Shown one piece after another: positions 1 through 5,520 of a stretch of DNA of 5,754 bases; position 1 is the first letter of the stretch; every line of letters starts with the position of its first letter. The notes under the pieces are model-generated. The model ran no database searches, had not been told where the DNA came from, and saw nothing but the letters and a program-made list of their open reading frames with translations. The DNA comes from Actinomycetes bacterium (GTDB taxonomy: Bacteria > Actinomycetota > Humimicrobiia > Humimicrobiales > Humimicrobiaceae), in contig JAUWCR010000096.1 of the NCBI GenBank assembly GCA_030609215.1, positions 1-5,754 of the forward strand, written 5' to 3'. A program made the translations under genes and the position numbers.

Positions 1-26
1 GGGTTCGAATCCCTCTCTCTCCGCCA
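1..26 (+). tRNA. 3' end of a tRNA, probably tRNA-Ser (partial)
   Basis: The first bases are the T-loop and acceptor end of a tRNA whose 5' part lies outside the window. The T-loop TTCGAAT is flanked by GGG and CCCTC, as expected for a T-arm. The 3' acceptor strand TCTCTCC (16-22), discriminator G (23) and encoded CCA (24-26) follow. An acceptor strand pairing with GGAGAGA and a G discriminator are typical of bacterial tRNA-Ser. The anticodon is not visible, so the isoacceptor is unknown. A tRNA-Ser gene near the SRP RNA-dnaX cluster is also seen in Bacillus subtilis, which supports the call. Confidence 0.85.
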
Positions 27-71
27 ATTTTCTAAGTCATAGACAAAAGCTGACAACCTAGATAAAAAAAG

Positions 72-101
72 TTTACAAATACGTGTAATTTATACTATAT
101 T
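72..101 (+). promoter_or_regulatory. Promoter of the toxin-antitoxin operon
   Basis: TTTACA at 72-77 (five of six matches to the sigma-A -35 box) is followed by an 18-bp spacer and TATATT at 96-101 (five of six matches to -10). Transcription would start near 107, about 40 bases before the antitoxin ATG at 146. A GGAG ribosome binding site at 136-139 serves that ATG with 6 bases spacing. The promoter overlaps two direct repeats that may be an operator. Confidence 0.6.
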
Positions 102-112
102 AATACGTGTAA
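78..112 (+). repeat. Pair of 11-bp direct repeats, candidate antitoxin operator
   Basis: AATACGTGTAA occurs at 78-88 and again at 102-112, with a 24-bp period. The first copy lies in the -35/-10 spacer and the second covers the expected transcription start. Repeated short sites around a promoter are the usual architecture for autorepression by ribbon-helix-helix antitoxins. That these sites bind the adjacent antitoxin is inference. Confidence 0.5.
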
Positions 113-145
113 GAATTAAATGATAAGGATTTAATGGAGACTGGT

Positions 146-384
146 ATGATAAAAAAATTAACACTAACCTTGGATAATAAAGTAATTGAATCAGCAAAGA
201 TATATGCCAAAAAAATATGAGCTTGTCAGGAATAATTGAGCTTTATTTTAAAACTCTATCCTCTGGAATTAACAATAATAAAATACCACCAATTACCAAA
301 GAATTATCAGGAATAGCTGAGTTTACTACAACAAAATCGGACAAGGAACTTTTAGAAGAAGCATTAACTAAGAGATTTGTATGA
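146..384 (+). pseudogene. Ribbon-helix-helix-type antitoxin, split by a frameshift
   Basis: From the ATG at 146 the reading gives a 24-residue piece beginning MIKKLTLTLDNKVIESAKIY, then stops at TGA 218-220. A second frame opens at ATG 217-219, overlapping that stop as ATGA, and runs 55 residues (MSLSGIIELYFKTL...) to TGA 382-384. The two pieces join smoothly if the A7 run at 209-215 had one more A, giving about 79 residues. That is a normal length for small antitoxins with a beta strand (KLTLTLD) followed by two helices, as in ribbon-helix-helix or DUF6364-like proteins. The end overlaps the toxin start by ATGA, the usual coupling in such operons. The break may be a real mutation, a sequencing error in a homopolymer, or be bypassed by slippage or reinitiation. 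The family call rests on pattern and context. Confidence 0.65.
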
Positions 385-704
385 TAGAAAAATTATTTAT
401 TGACACTGATATTATTCTGGATATAGTTTTAAAAAGAGAACCCTTTTTTCCTGATTCCCAAAAGGTACTGTCTCTAATTGAAAGAAACTATTTCTCGGGT
501 TTTACATCATCTATGATAATAGCAAATTGTTACATAAAGGATTTTGAGGATGGGGTTCAATATTTTGTTGCATTAAATAATAATATAAATAATTTTATAA
601 CAAGAAATATTTCTGATTATAAAGATTTAGATATTAATGTTCTAATCCCAAAAGATTTCTTAAATCTGGAAAGAATAAAAATAATCATTGAATCAAAATC
701 ATAA
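381..704 (+). CDS. PIN-domain (VapC-like) toxin, internally shortened
   Basis: The 107-residue product resembles PIN-domain ribonuclease toxins, which cleave RNA at a metal site made of acidic residues. The N-terminal strand LFIDTDIILDIVLKREPFF carries D8 and D10. The C-terminal half has DFEDGVQYF (D54, D57) and FITRNISDY (N76, D79), the usual last motifs of the fold. In full-length relatives about 40 residues of alpha helix and strand separate the SSMIIANCY segment (residues 43-51) from KDFED; here they are adjacent at residues 51-53 (bases 531-539). The expected length is about 140-145 residues. An in-frame internal deletion is therefore likely, and the protein is probably inactive because core helices are missing. 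Its start overlaps the antitoxin stop and has no strong ribosome binding site of its own, so it relies on coupling to a gene that is itself broken. Confidence 0.7.
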   Translation: MIEKLFIDTDIILDIVLKREPFFPDSQKVLSLIERNYFSGFTSSMIIANCYIKDFEDGVQYFVALNNNINNFITRNISDYKDLDINVLIPKDFLNLERIKIIIESKS

Positions 705-759
705 CATTTTTATTTCCGGAGTCTTTTTTTAACTTGGAATTCCCTGCCCCTTGGAGAAA

Positions 760-1950
760 TTAAGGCTTAAAATTGTTATAAAATTTCTTTTCAAGCAAAG
801 GGTAAAAGATTAATAAGAAAATAGATATAATGGGTAGAATTAAAGCATAACTAATAGTGCTGATTATACCGATACTATCTGCTAGTTTTCCGAGAAAAAT
901 CATAGTTATTGATGCAGTACCAACACTTAATCCCATTACAATTGAAGATGCAAAACCAATATTACCAGGAAATATGGTCTGTGCTATTCTTGTACATATA
1001 GGTAAAGTTGAAATTAAGAAAAAACCTGATGCTATAAATAGAATAATTGATAAAAATCCAGATGTCTTAAATATAAAATATATTAAAGGAATCGATACAA
1101 GTAAAGCTGCCTGCATAATATATGTTTTATTTTTTATCTTATCAGAATAGTATCCTGCAAATAATCCACCAATTCCTCCAGCTAATCCGAAAATCAGTAA
1201 TATATAACCTACATTTGTTAAGCTGATGCTGGCATAAGTGAAGTATAATGGCATAAATGTAAGTAAAAGAAGCCATACCAGATCACGGGAATATGAAGTA
1301 AAAAAAATAAAGGAAAATAAAATAAACTTTGATTTTTTTACATTTCGAAGTTTGGATATAAAATGAATTTTTCTAGTATTATTTACAGTTGCCAAAGTAG
1401 ATGGAACGTATTTTAATAATATTATTGACATTATTATTCCAGGAATCATAGTTATTGGAGTAAATTTTAGTCCAAAATTTTCAACGACAAGTATAATAAA
1501 AATTGAGCCAAAAGAATATCCGATAATTCCACCTAAAGCTATAATAGAAACTCCAAAACCTTTCCGTTTACCGCCAAAATGATCTGCAATAGCAGCACTT
1601 GGGGGATGGAAAGCTGACACGCTGAGGTTTCCGAAAAAGAGTATGATTAAAATAAATAAATAATTTGGAGCAATCCCTAACATGCTTAAAAAAATTGATG
1701 CAAATAAAGGACCTGCTGTTAAAAAGTATTTTAAGCCGTATTTATCTGAAAAATACCCAAAAAATGGTTGAGTGAGGCTGTTTGATATACCATTAATTGA
1801 TGTTAGAAGTGCTACTAGAAAAAGTGATAGGCCAAATTTTGCTACAAGTATTGGGATAAGGCCAATAATAAAGCTGCTATACAAATCCGTAACTCCATGA
1901 CTGGTAGATGAAAGTATAATTTGTCTTCTGTCAAGTTTATTTTTTTCCAT
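760..1950 (-). CDS. MFS transporter of the fosmidomycin-resistance (Fsr) type
   Basis: This is a 396-residue inner-membrane protein, a normal length for a 12-helix major facilitator, with hydrophobic helices along its whole length and a polar central loop at about residues 185-207. Family marks seen are SHGVTDLYSSF at 17-27, the helix 2-3 loop GYFSDKYG at 65-72, AFHPPSAAIADHFGGKRKG at 113-131 (like the FHPESSRVA segment of E. coli Fsr), and the matching second-half loop GYYSDKIKNK at 266-275. Such proteins usually export drugs or small molecules by proton antiport. The substrate here cannot be told, and fosmidomycin resistance is only the family label. The gene stands alone, converges on the toxin gene, and diverges from the SRP RNA. 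The start at 1950 fits the family N-terminus, but no clear ribosome binding site precedes it. No convincing terminator is seen at 705-759. Confidence 0.85.
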   Translation of the reverse strand: MEKNKLDRRQIILSSTSHGVTDLYSSFIIGLIPILVAKFGLSLFLVALLTSINGISNSLTQPFFGYFSDKYGLKYFLTAGPLFASIFLSMLGIAPNYLFILIILFFGNLSVSAFHPPSAAIADHFGGKRKGFGVSIIALGGIIGYSFGSIFIILVVENFGLKFTPITMIPGIIMSIILLKYVPSTLATVNNTRKIHFISKLRNVKKSKFILFSFIFFTSYSRDLVWLLLLTFMPLYFTYASISLTNVGYILLIFGLAGGIGGLFAGYYSDKIKNKTYIMQAALLVSIPLIYFIFKTSGFLSIILFIASGFFLISTLPICTRIAQTIFPGNIGFASSIVMGLSVGTASITMIFLGKLADSIGIISTISYALILPIISIFLLIFYPLLEKKFYNNFKP

Positions 1951-1999
1951 TTTTATAATATTTTAGTATTCTGGATATTTTAAAGATTTTACACTTTTA

Positions 2000-2028
2000 A
2001 ATATAATTGGCAACAGAATTCTTATCAA
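2000..2028 (-). promoter_or_regulatory. Promoter of the MFS gene
   Basis: Read on the minus strand, TTGATA (2028-2023) is followed by a spacer of exactly 17 bp and TATATT (2005-2000). Each hexamer matches the sigma-A consensus at five of six positions. Transcription would start near 1993, leaving a leader of about 43 bases before the ATG at 1950. It points away from the SRP RNA promoter about 80 bp to the right. Confidence 0.65.
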
Positions 2029-2107
2029 GCAATGCTCTCTAATTTTTTTAGGATAATATTACTCAGCATATTACTTTTATTAGTTTTATTTTTTTTAGAT
2101 TATCTTA

Positions 2108-2113
2108 TATAAT
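2108..2113 (+). promoter_or_regulatory. -10 box of the SRP RNA promoter
   Basis: A perfect TATAAT lies here, placing the start at about 2119-2120, right at the 5' end of the predicted RNA. The -35 region at 2085-2090 (TTTATT) matches only three of six positions. The upstream DNA at 2071-2097 is a nearly pure T/A tract that could act as an UP-like element. The agreement between the -10 box and the RNA end is the main support. Confidence 0.6.
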
Positions 2114-2116
2114 CAA

Positions 2117-2393
2117 AATGACCGTGCTAGGCGGGGAGCTAGCGGTGCCCTGTAACTCACAATCCGCTATAGTGAGGCTGAATTCCAGAACTTAGACTTT
2201 TGATGGTAAGGTTTGTGCTATTATAAGTGGTTATGAAGGTCGGGTCTTATGCGGCAAAGTCTTATAAACCCCGTCAGATCCGAGAGGAAGCAGCGGTAAG
2301 TAAGCAGCTTTGGGTGACATAAGGAAACCTGGCTGGAGCTAACTGTAGTGGTAACACTTGTTATTAAAATTCAAAGTCTGGTGCACGGTCATT
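2117..2393 (+). ncRNA. ffs: Signal recognition particle RNA, long form with Alu domain (scRNA/6S-type)
   Basis: The RNA scaffolds the signal recognition particle, binding Ffh to deliver nascent membrane and secreted proteins to the membrane. The two ends, AATGACCGTGC (2117-2127) and GCACGGTCATT (2383-2393), form a perfect 11-bp closing helix. The Alu domain is seen at the 5' end in GTGCTAGGCGGGGAGCTAGC and GGTGCCCTGTAA (2144-2155), closely like the Bacillus scRNA. The Ffh-binding S domain is at 2273-2294: ATCC, a GAGA tetraloop (2282-2285), then GGAAGCAGC. At about 277 nucleotides it is the long type of Bacillus and Clostridia rather than the short 4.5S RNA. No intrinsic terminator follows, so the transcript probably continues into dnaX and is trimmed. 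Ends are estimated from the helix and may be off by a few bases. Confidence 0.93.
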
Positions 2394-2438
2394 GAATGCT
2401 TTAAAATATTATATATTGATAGAAAAAGAGTTTACAAA

Positions 2439-4268
2439 ATGAATTATATCTCATTTTACAGAAAGTGGAGGCCTCAGACTTTTAAAGAAATAATTGGTCA
2501 GGAGTATGTGGTTCAAACATTAGAAAATGCTGTTGCCAAGAATAGACTGTCACACCTGTATATATTTTGCGGTCCCAGGGGGACAGGTAAAACATCTACA
2601 GCACGCATATTAGCCAAAGCTATAAACTGCAAAAATGGTCCTACATCAAATCCATGTAATAAATGTATTAATTGTATAAGTATTACAGAAGGCAGTAATG
2701 TAGATGTAATTGAAATAGATGCTGCTTCAAATAGGGGTATAAATGAAATAAGAGAGATTAGGGACAAAGTTAAATACCTGCCAACTTTATCAAAGAAGAA
2801 GGTTTATATTATTGATGAGGTCCATATGTTGACAACTGATGCTTCCAATGCTTTTCTTAAGGTTCTGGAAGAACCTCCTGAACATATATTATTTATAATG
2901 GCTACTACAGAACCACATAAAGTATTGCCAACAATAATGTCAAGGTGTCAGAGATTTGATTTTTATCCTATTTCTATTGAAAAAATTAATAAAAGGTTAA
3001 AGGATGTATCAGCAAAGGAAAAAATTTCTATTAGTGATGATGCTATAAGCTTAATTTCTAAATATGCTGATGGAAGTTTAAGGGATGCTGATGGAGTATT
3101 AGAGCAGTTAGCATCGTTTGGGAATAATGATATTAAAGTTGAAGATATTACTTCTCTTCTTGATATTGTAGATTTTGAGCTGCTGTTTGAAATTACAGAT
3201 ATTTTAATTGAAAAAAATTTAAATCAGGGTTTACTTTTTATTCATAGAATTGTTAATAGCAACCAAAATTTAAAGGTATTTGTATCTGAATTTTTAGATC
3301 ATTTATACAATTTGTATGTTTTTAAAAATTTTGATAATCCATTAGAAATTTTAGATATCAGTTTAGATTTTAAAGAGAGATATATTGCACAATCCAGACA
3401 GCTCTCATCGCAAGAGATGGAATTTTATATGAATTTATTTGCTGAACTTTATAAGCAAATAAAGTGGGGTGACGGGACAAAGACTTTATTTAAATCTACG
3501 ATGGTAAAGGCTATTAATTGTAAAGATATAGGTAAAAATATAGGAGATAAGGGCATAGATAATAGGATAAATATATTAGATAGTGAAATAAGGGCAATTA
3601 AGGATAAATTAGTTGTAGTTGAATCCGTAAGAATTCATAAAAAAAAGGGTGTTAGCACGGGTGAAAAAGATATTGAAGTAATTGAGGATTTAAAATCTGG
3701 CAAGATGAGTGGAAAAGAAAATATTAGTGCAGCTAATGTTATAAAAAATGACTTAATACCAGAGAAAAAGATTAAGAATATTACTGATAAAAAGAAAGTT
3801 AGGAAAGAAAAAGAAGGTGAATATGAAAATGATATAATTTTTAAAAAGTGGAATGATATTTTTTCAAAAATTAAAACAGATAATGTCCCGCTGCATGCTA
3901 TGTTTAAGGAAGCTGAGAAATTTGAGGTAATTGATAATATCATATATTTTTATTTAGGTGAAAATAAGAAATGGCACAAGGATCATCTGAATAAGACAAG
4001 TAATAAAGAAATAATTTCAAAGATAATAAAGGAAGTAACAGGTAAAAAATATGGAATAAAATTTGAAATAAAAAAAAATAGCAGCAAGGGGGAATTAAAT
4101 AAAGAAGGGGAGGAAGTAGATTTAAAAAATAAAGTATTAAAAATAGAAAATAATGAAAATAATTTTGATAAAAATATTAATAAAAAGAGTAAAGAAGAAA
4201 CAGGAGTTAATAAAAATAAGGATGATATATTTGATTATATCGAAAAAAAGTTTGAGATAAAGGAGTAA
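2439..4268 (+). CDS. dnaX: DNA polymerase III subunits gamma/tau
   Basis: This is the clamp-loader ATPase that helps load the sliding clamp and, in the tau form, ties the loader to the polymerase. The 609-residue reading shows an AAA+ core: Walker A GPRGTGKT (45-52), four zinc cysteines C64, C73, C76 and C79, Walker B VYIIDE (122-127), sensor 1 MATTEPHK (154-161), the arginine-finger motif SRCQRF (168-173) and sensor 2 GSLRDAD (212-218). Domain III runs to about residue 362. A Lys/Glu-rich linker follows, then a tau-specific domain V-like segment (WNDIF...FEI, about 471-544) and a Lys/Asn-rich tail. I chose ATG 2439 because the protein then starts MNYISFYRKWRPQTF, the family norm, with AAAGAG 8 bases upstream. 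The in-frame ATG at 2358 lies inside the SRP RNA and is rejected. An A8 run at codons 401-403 may yield a gamma form. Confidence 0.96.
   Translation: MNYISFYRKWRPQTFKEIIGQEYVVQTLENAVAKNRLSHLYIFCGPRGTGKTSTARILAKAINCKNGPTSNPCNKCINCISITEGSNVDVIEIDAASNRGINEIREIRDKVKYLPTLSKKKVYIIDEVHMLTTDASNAFLKVLEEPPEHILFIMATTEPHKVLPTIMSRCQRFDFYPISIEKINKRLKDVSAKEKISISDDAISLISKYADGSLRDADGVLEQLASFGNNDIKVEDITSLLDIVDFELLFEITDILIEKNLNQGLLFIHRIVNSNQNLKVFVSEFLDHLYNLYVFKNFDNPLEILDISLDFKERYIAQSRQLSSQEMEFYMNLFAELYKQIKWGDGTKTLFKSTMVKAINCKDIGKNIGDKGIDNRINILDSEIRAIKDKLVVVESVRIHKKKGVSTGEKDIEVIEDLKSGKMSGKENISAANVIKNDLIPEKKIKNITDKKKVRKEKEGEYENDIIFKKWNDIFSKIKTDNVPLHAMFKEAEKFEVIDNIIYFYLGENKKWHKDHLNKTSNKEIISKIIKEVTGKKYGIKFEIKKNSSKGELNKEGEEVDLKNKVLKIENNENNFDKNINKKSKEETGVNKNKDDIFDYIEKKFEIKE
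3639..3655 (+). promoter_or_regulatory. Candidate recoding site in dnaX (gamma form)
   Basis: The dnaX codons 401-403 are AAA AAA AAG, an unbroken A8 run (3639-3646) before GGG. The heptamer A AAA AAG (3641-3647) is in the phase used by E. coli dnaX for -1 frameshifting. After a -1 shift the next codons are GGG TGT TAG (3647-3655), ending the protein at about 405 residues, just past domain III. An extra A added by RNA polymerase slippage would give the same stop. No strong Shine-Dalgarno-like element upstream and only a very weak hairpin downstream are seen. Confidence 0.45.
4260..4265 (+). promoter_or_regulatory. Ribosome binding site of ybaB
   Basis: AAGGAG lies 7 bases before the ybaB ATG at 4273 and runs up to the dnaX stop codon (TAA 4266-4268). 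The placement suggests that ybaB is translated from the dnaX transcript, possibly with coupling. Confidence 0.8.
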
Positions 4269-4272
4269 AGAA

Positions 4273-4584
4273 ATGAGTTTTAATTATGGAAATATGATGA
4301 AACAGGCAAAAATAATGCAGAAAAAGATGGAAGAAATTCAGGAAGAATTAAAAGAAATGAAGTTTGAAGCTTCATCAGGTGGAGGAGTAGTTAAAGTTAT
4401 AGCAAATGGTGATCAGGAAATTCTTGAAGTAAAGATTAATAAAGAAATGGTAGATAAGGATGATTTAGATATGTTGGAAGATATGATTATGGTAGCATCA
4501 AATGATGCAATAAAGCAATCCAAGGAAGAGTCTAAAAACAGGATAGCAGGTTTAACGGGAGGACTCAATATACCAGGGTTTTAA
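4273..4584 (+). CDS. ybaB: YbaB/EbfC family nucleoid-associated protein
   Basis: A 103-residue protein, the normal size for this family of small dimeric DNA-binding proteins found on the nucleoid. The N-terminus MSFNYGNMMKQAKIMQKKMEEIQEELK forms the long charged helix. The conserved core EASSGGGVVKVIANGDQEILEVKINKE (33-59) forms the strands, and the end RIAGLTGGLNIPGF carries the glycine-rich tail common in the family. The gene begins 4 bp after dnaX with a strong ribosome binding site, so the two are co-expressed. The order dnaX-ybaB-recR is widely conserved in bacteria. Its exact role in replication or repair is not settled for the family. Confidence 0.95.
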   Translation: MSFNYGNMMKQAKIMQKKMEEIQEELKEMKFEASSGGGVVKVIANGDQEILEVKINKEMVDKDDLDMLEDMIMVASNDAIKQSKEESKNRIAGLTGGLNIPGF

Positions 4585-4612
4585 TAAAATATAATAGGTT
4601 ATTTTTAATATT

Positions 4613-4633
4613 TTTTTAGAATAATTCTAAAAA
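4613..4633 (+). repeat. AT-rich inverted repeat between ybaB and recR
   Basis: A perfect 9-bp stem, TTTTTAGAA (4613-4621) against TTCTAAAAA (4625-4633), encloses the loop TAA. Only two pairs are G-C, and no T-run follows on the plus strand. It is a poor terminator for ybaB; it might be an mRNA-stability or attenuating structure, or chance in AT-rich DNA. Confidence 0.35.
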
Positions 4634-4655
4634 TGATTAAAGCAGTATAATAATT

Positions 4656-5255
4656 ATGACAATATATATAGAAAGTGTGGAAAAATTAATAAGTGAATTC
4701 AGGAAGCTTCCAGGAATTGGACCAAAATCTGCAAAAAGGATTGTATTTTTTTTATTAAAATTTGGTGAGAAGGACATTGTAAATTTTTCTAAGTTGCTGG
4801 TAGAAATGAAAAGCAAGGTAAAATTTTGCAAATATTGTTTTAATATATCAGAGAATGAAATATGTCATATTTGTAATGATGAAAATAGAGATAAAAAGAT
4901 GATATGTTTGGTTGAGGAAGTTAGTGATGTAGTAGTCATTGAGGATACTGGGGAATATAAAGGCTTATACCATGTTTTAGGAGGATTATTATCTCCTATA
5001 GAAAATATAGGTCCTGATGAAATTAAAATAAATGAACTTAAAAAAAGAGTAAAAAACAATAATATTGAAGAAATAATAATTGCATTAAGTCCAACAGTTG
5101 AGGGTGAGAGTACAGCTACTTATATTAAAAAGATACTGGAACCATTTGGAGTTAAAGTAACAAGGCTTGCAAGCGGGCTTCCTGTTGGGGGAGATTTAGA
5201 GTACGCAGATGAAATAACACTGGGAAGAGCAATTTCTGATAGAAGAGAATTTTAG
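4656..5255 (+). CDS. recR: Recombination protein RecR
   Basis: RecR acts with RecO (and RecF) to load RecA on single-stranded DNA at gaps and stalled forks. The 199-residue product has the full family layout and length. It shows a helix-hairpin-helix at FRKLPGIGPKSAKRI (15-29), a C4 zinc finger with C58, C61, C70 and C73, a Toprim domain from about 81 (ICLVEEVSDVVVIEDTGEY, with E87 and D97, and ALSPTVEGESTATYI at 143-157), and the C-terminal LASGLPVGGDLEYADEITLGRA (171-192). The start MTIYIESVEKLISEFRKLPG matches the family N-terminus. No clear ribosome binding site precedes it, and a TATAAT sits only 4 bases before the ATG. It is the last gene of the dnaX cluster. The 71-bp gap from ybaB leaves room for a separate promoter. 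Confidence 0.97.
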   Translation: MTIYIESVEKLISEFRKLPGIGPKSAKRIVFFLLKFGEKDIVNFSKLLVEMKSKVKFCKYCFNISENEICHICNDENRDKKMICLVEEVSDVVVIEDTGEYKGLYHVLGGLLSPIENIGPDEIKINELKKRVKNNNIEEIIIALSPTVEGESTATYIKKILEPFGVKVTRLASGLPVGGDLEYADEITLGRAISDRREF

Positions 5256-5376
5256 AATTGTTATTTGATAATATTTTAGGAATTATAGTTTAAAGTTCTA
5301 GTTGAAGGTTGTAGATAGAGATTGTAATTTATGGTCTTTGGTTTAAATAGCAGGTTTAAGTGTAGTTTGATTTGGA

Positions 5377-5405
5377 TTAAAAAATATTTTTTACTATGGT
5401 ATAAT
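5377..5405 (+). promoter_or_regulatory. Promoter of nifJ with extended -10
   Basis: TTAAAA (5377-5382, four of six matches) is followed by a 17-bp spacer and a perfect TATAAT (5400-5405). TGG just before it makes an extended -10. Transcription would start near 5412, giving a leader of about 127 bases. A 16-bp perfect palindrome of A and T (5378-5393) covers the -35 box and part of the spacer and could be an operator. Confidence 0.65.
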
Positions 5406-5520
5406 TTACTGATTTTATATGAATTATAAGAATAATTATAAGTAATAGGCAATAAGATTTTGTTTTTAGTGAGGGAATTTTAAGTTATTAATTATAGGAA
5501 AAAAGAGTAAATTATTTTAA

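Noticed and set aside
1..26. tRNA 3' end as an integration site for a mobile element
   Set aside because: No second copy of the T-arm/acceptor sequence and no integrase gene are seen in the window.
712..731. Possible terminator after the toxin gene (TCCGGAGTC followed by a T-run)
   Set aside because: The T7 run is there, but I find no upstream strand that would pair with GGAGTC to make a stem. It may be a terminator remnant, which I cannot show.
733..755. Possible hairpin from the CTTGGA copies after the MFS stop
   Set aside because: The two CTTGGA copies are direct, not inverted, so they do not form a stem.
857..1150. 97-residue plus-strand reading frame
   Set aside because: It lies wholly antisense within the MFS gene, has no family resemblance, and has composition expected from the complement of a membrane protein gene.
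2392..2417. Separate dnaX promoter (TTGAAT ... TATATT)
   Set aside because: The spacing is only 14 bp and no better -35 is found, so read-through from the SRP RNA promoter is simpler.
2513..2767. 84-residue minus-strand frame inside dnaX (and similar ones at 3635-3943, 4637-4831 and 4865-5059)
   Set aside because: All are antisense shadows of clearly conserved genes, with no ribosome binding sites or recognisable motifs.
5256..5285. Rex-like redox operator (TTGTTATTTGATAATA)
   Set aside because: Only the left half resembles the Rex consensus; the right half does not, and it lies far upstream of the nifJ promoter.
5331..5429. Possible 32-residue small protein starting at ATG 5331
   Set aside because: It has no ribosome binding site, runs through the nifJ promoter, and has no recognisable feature.
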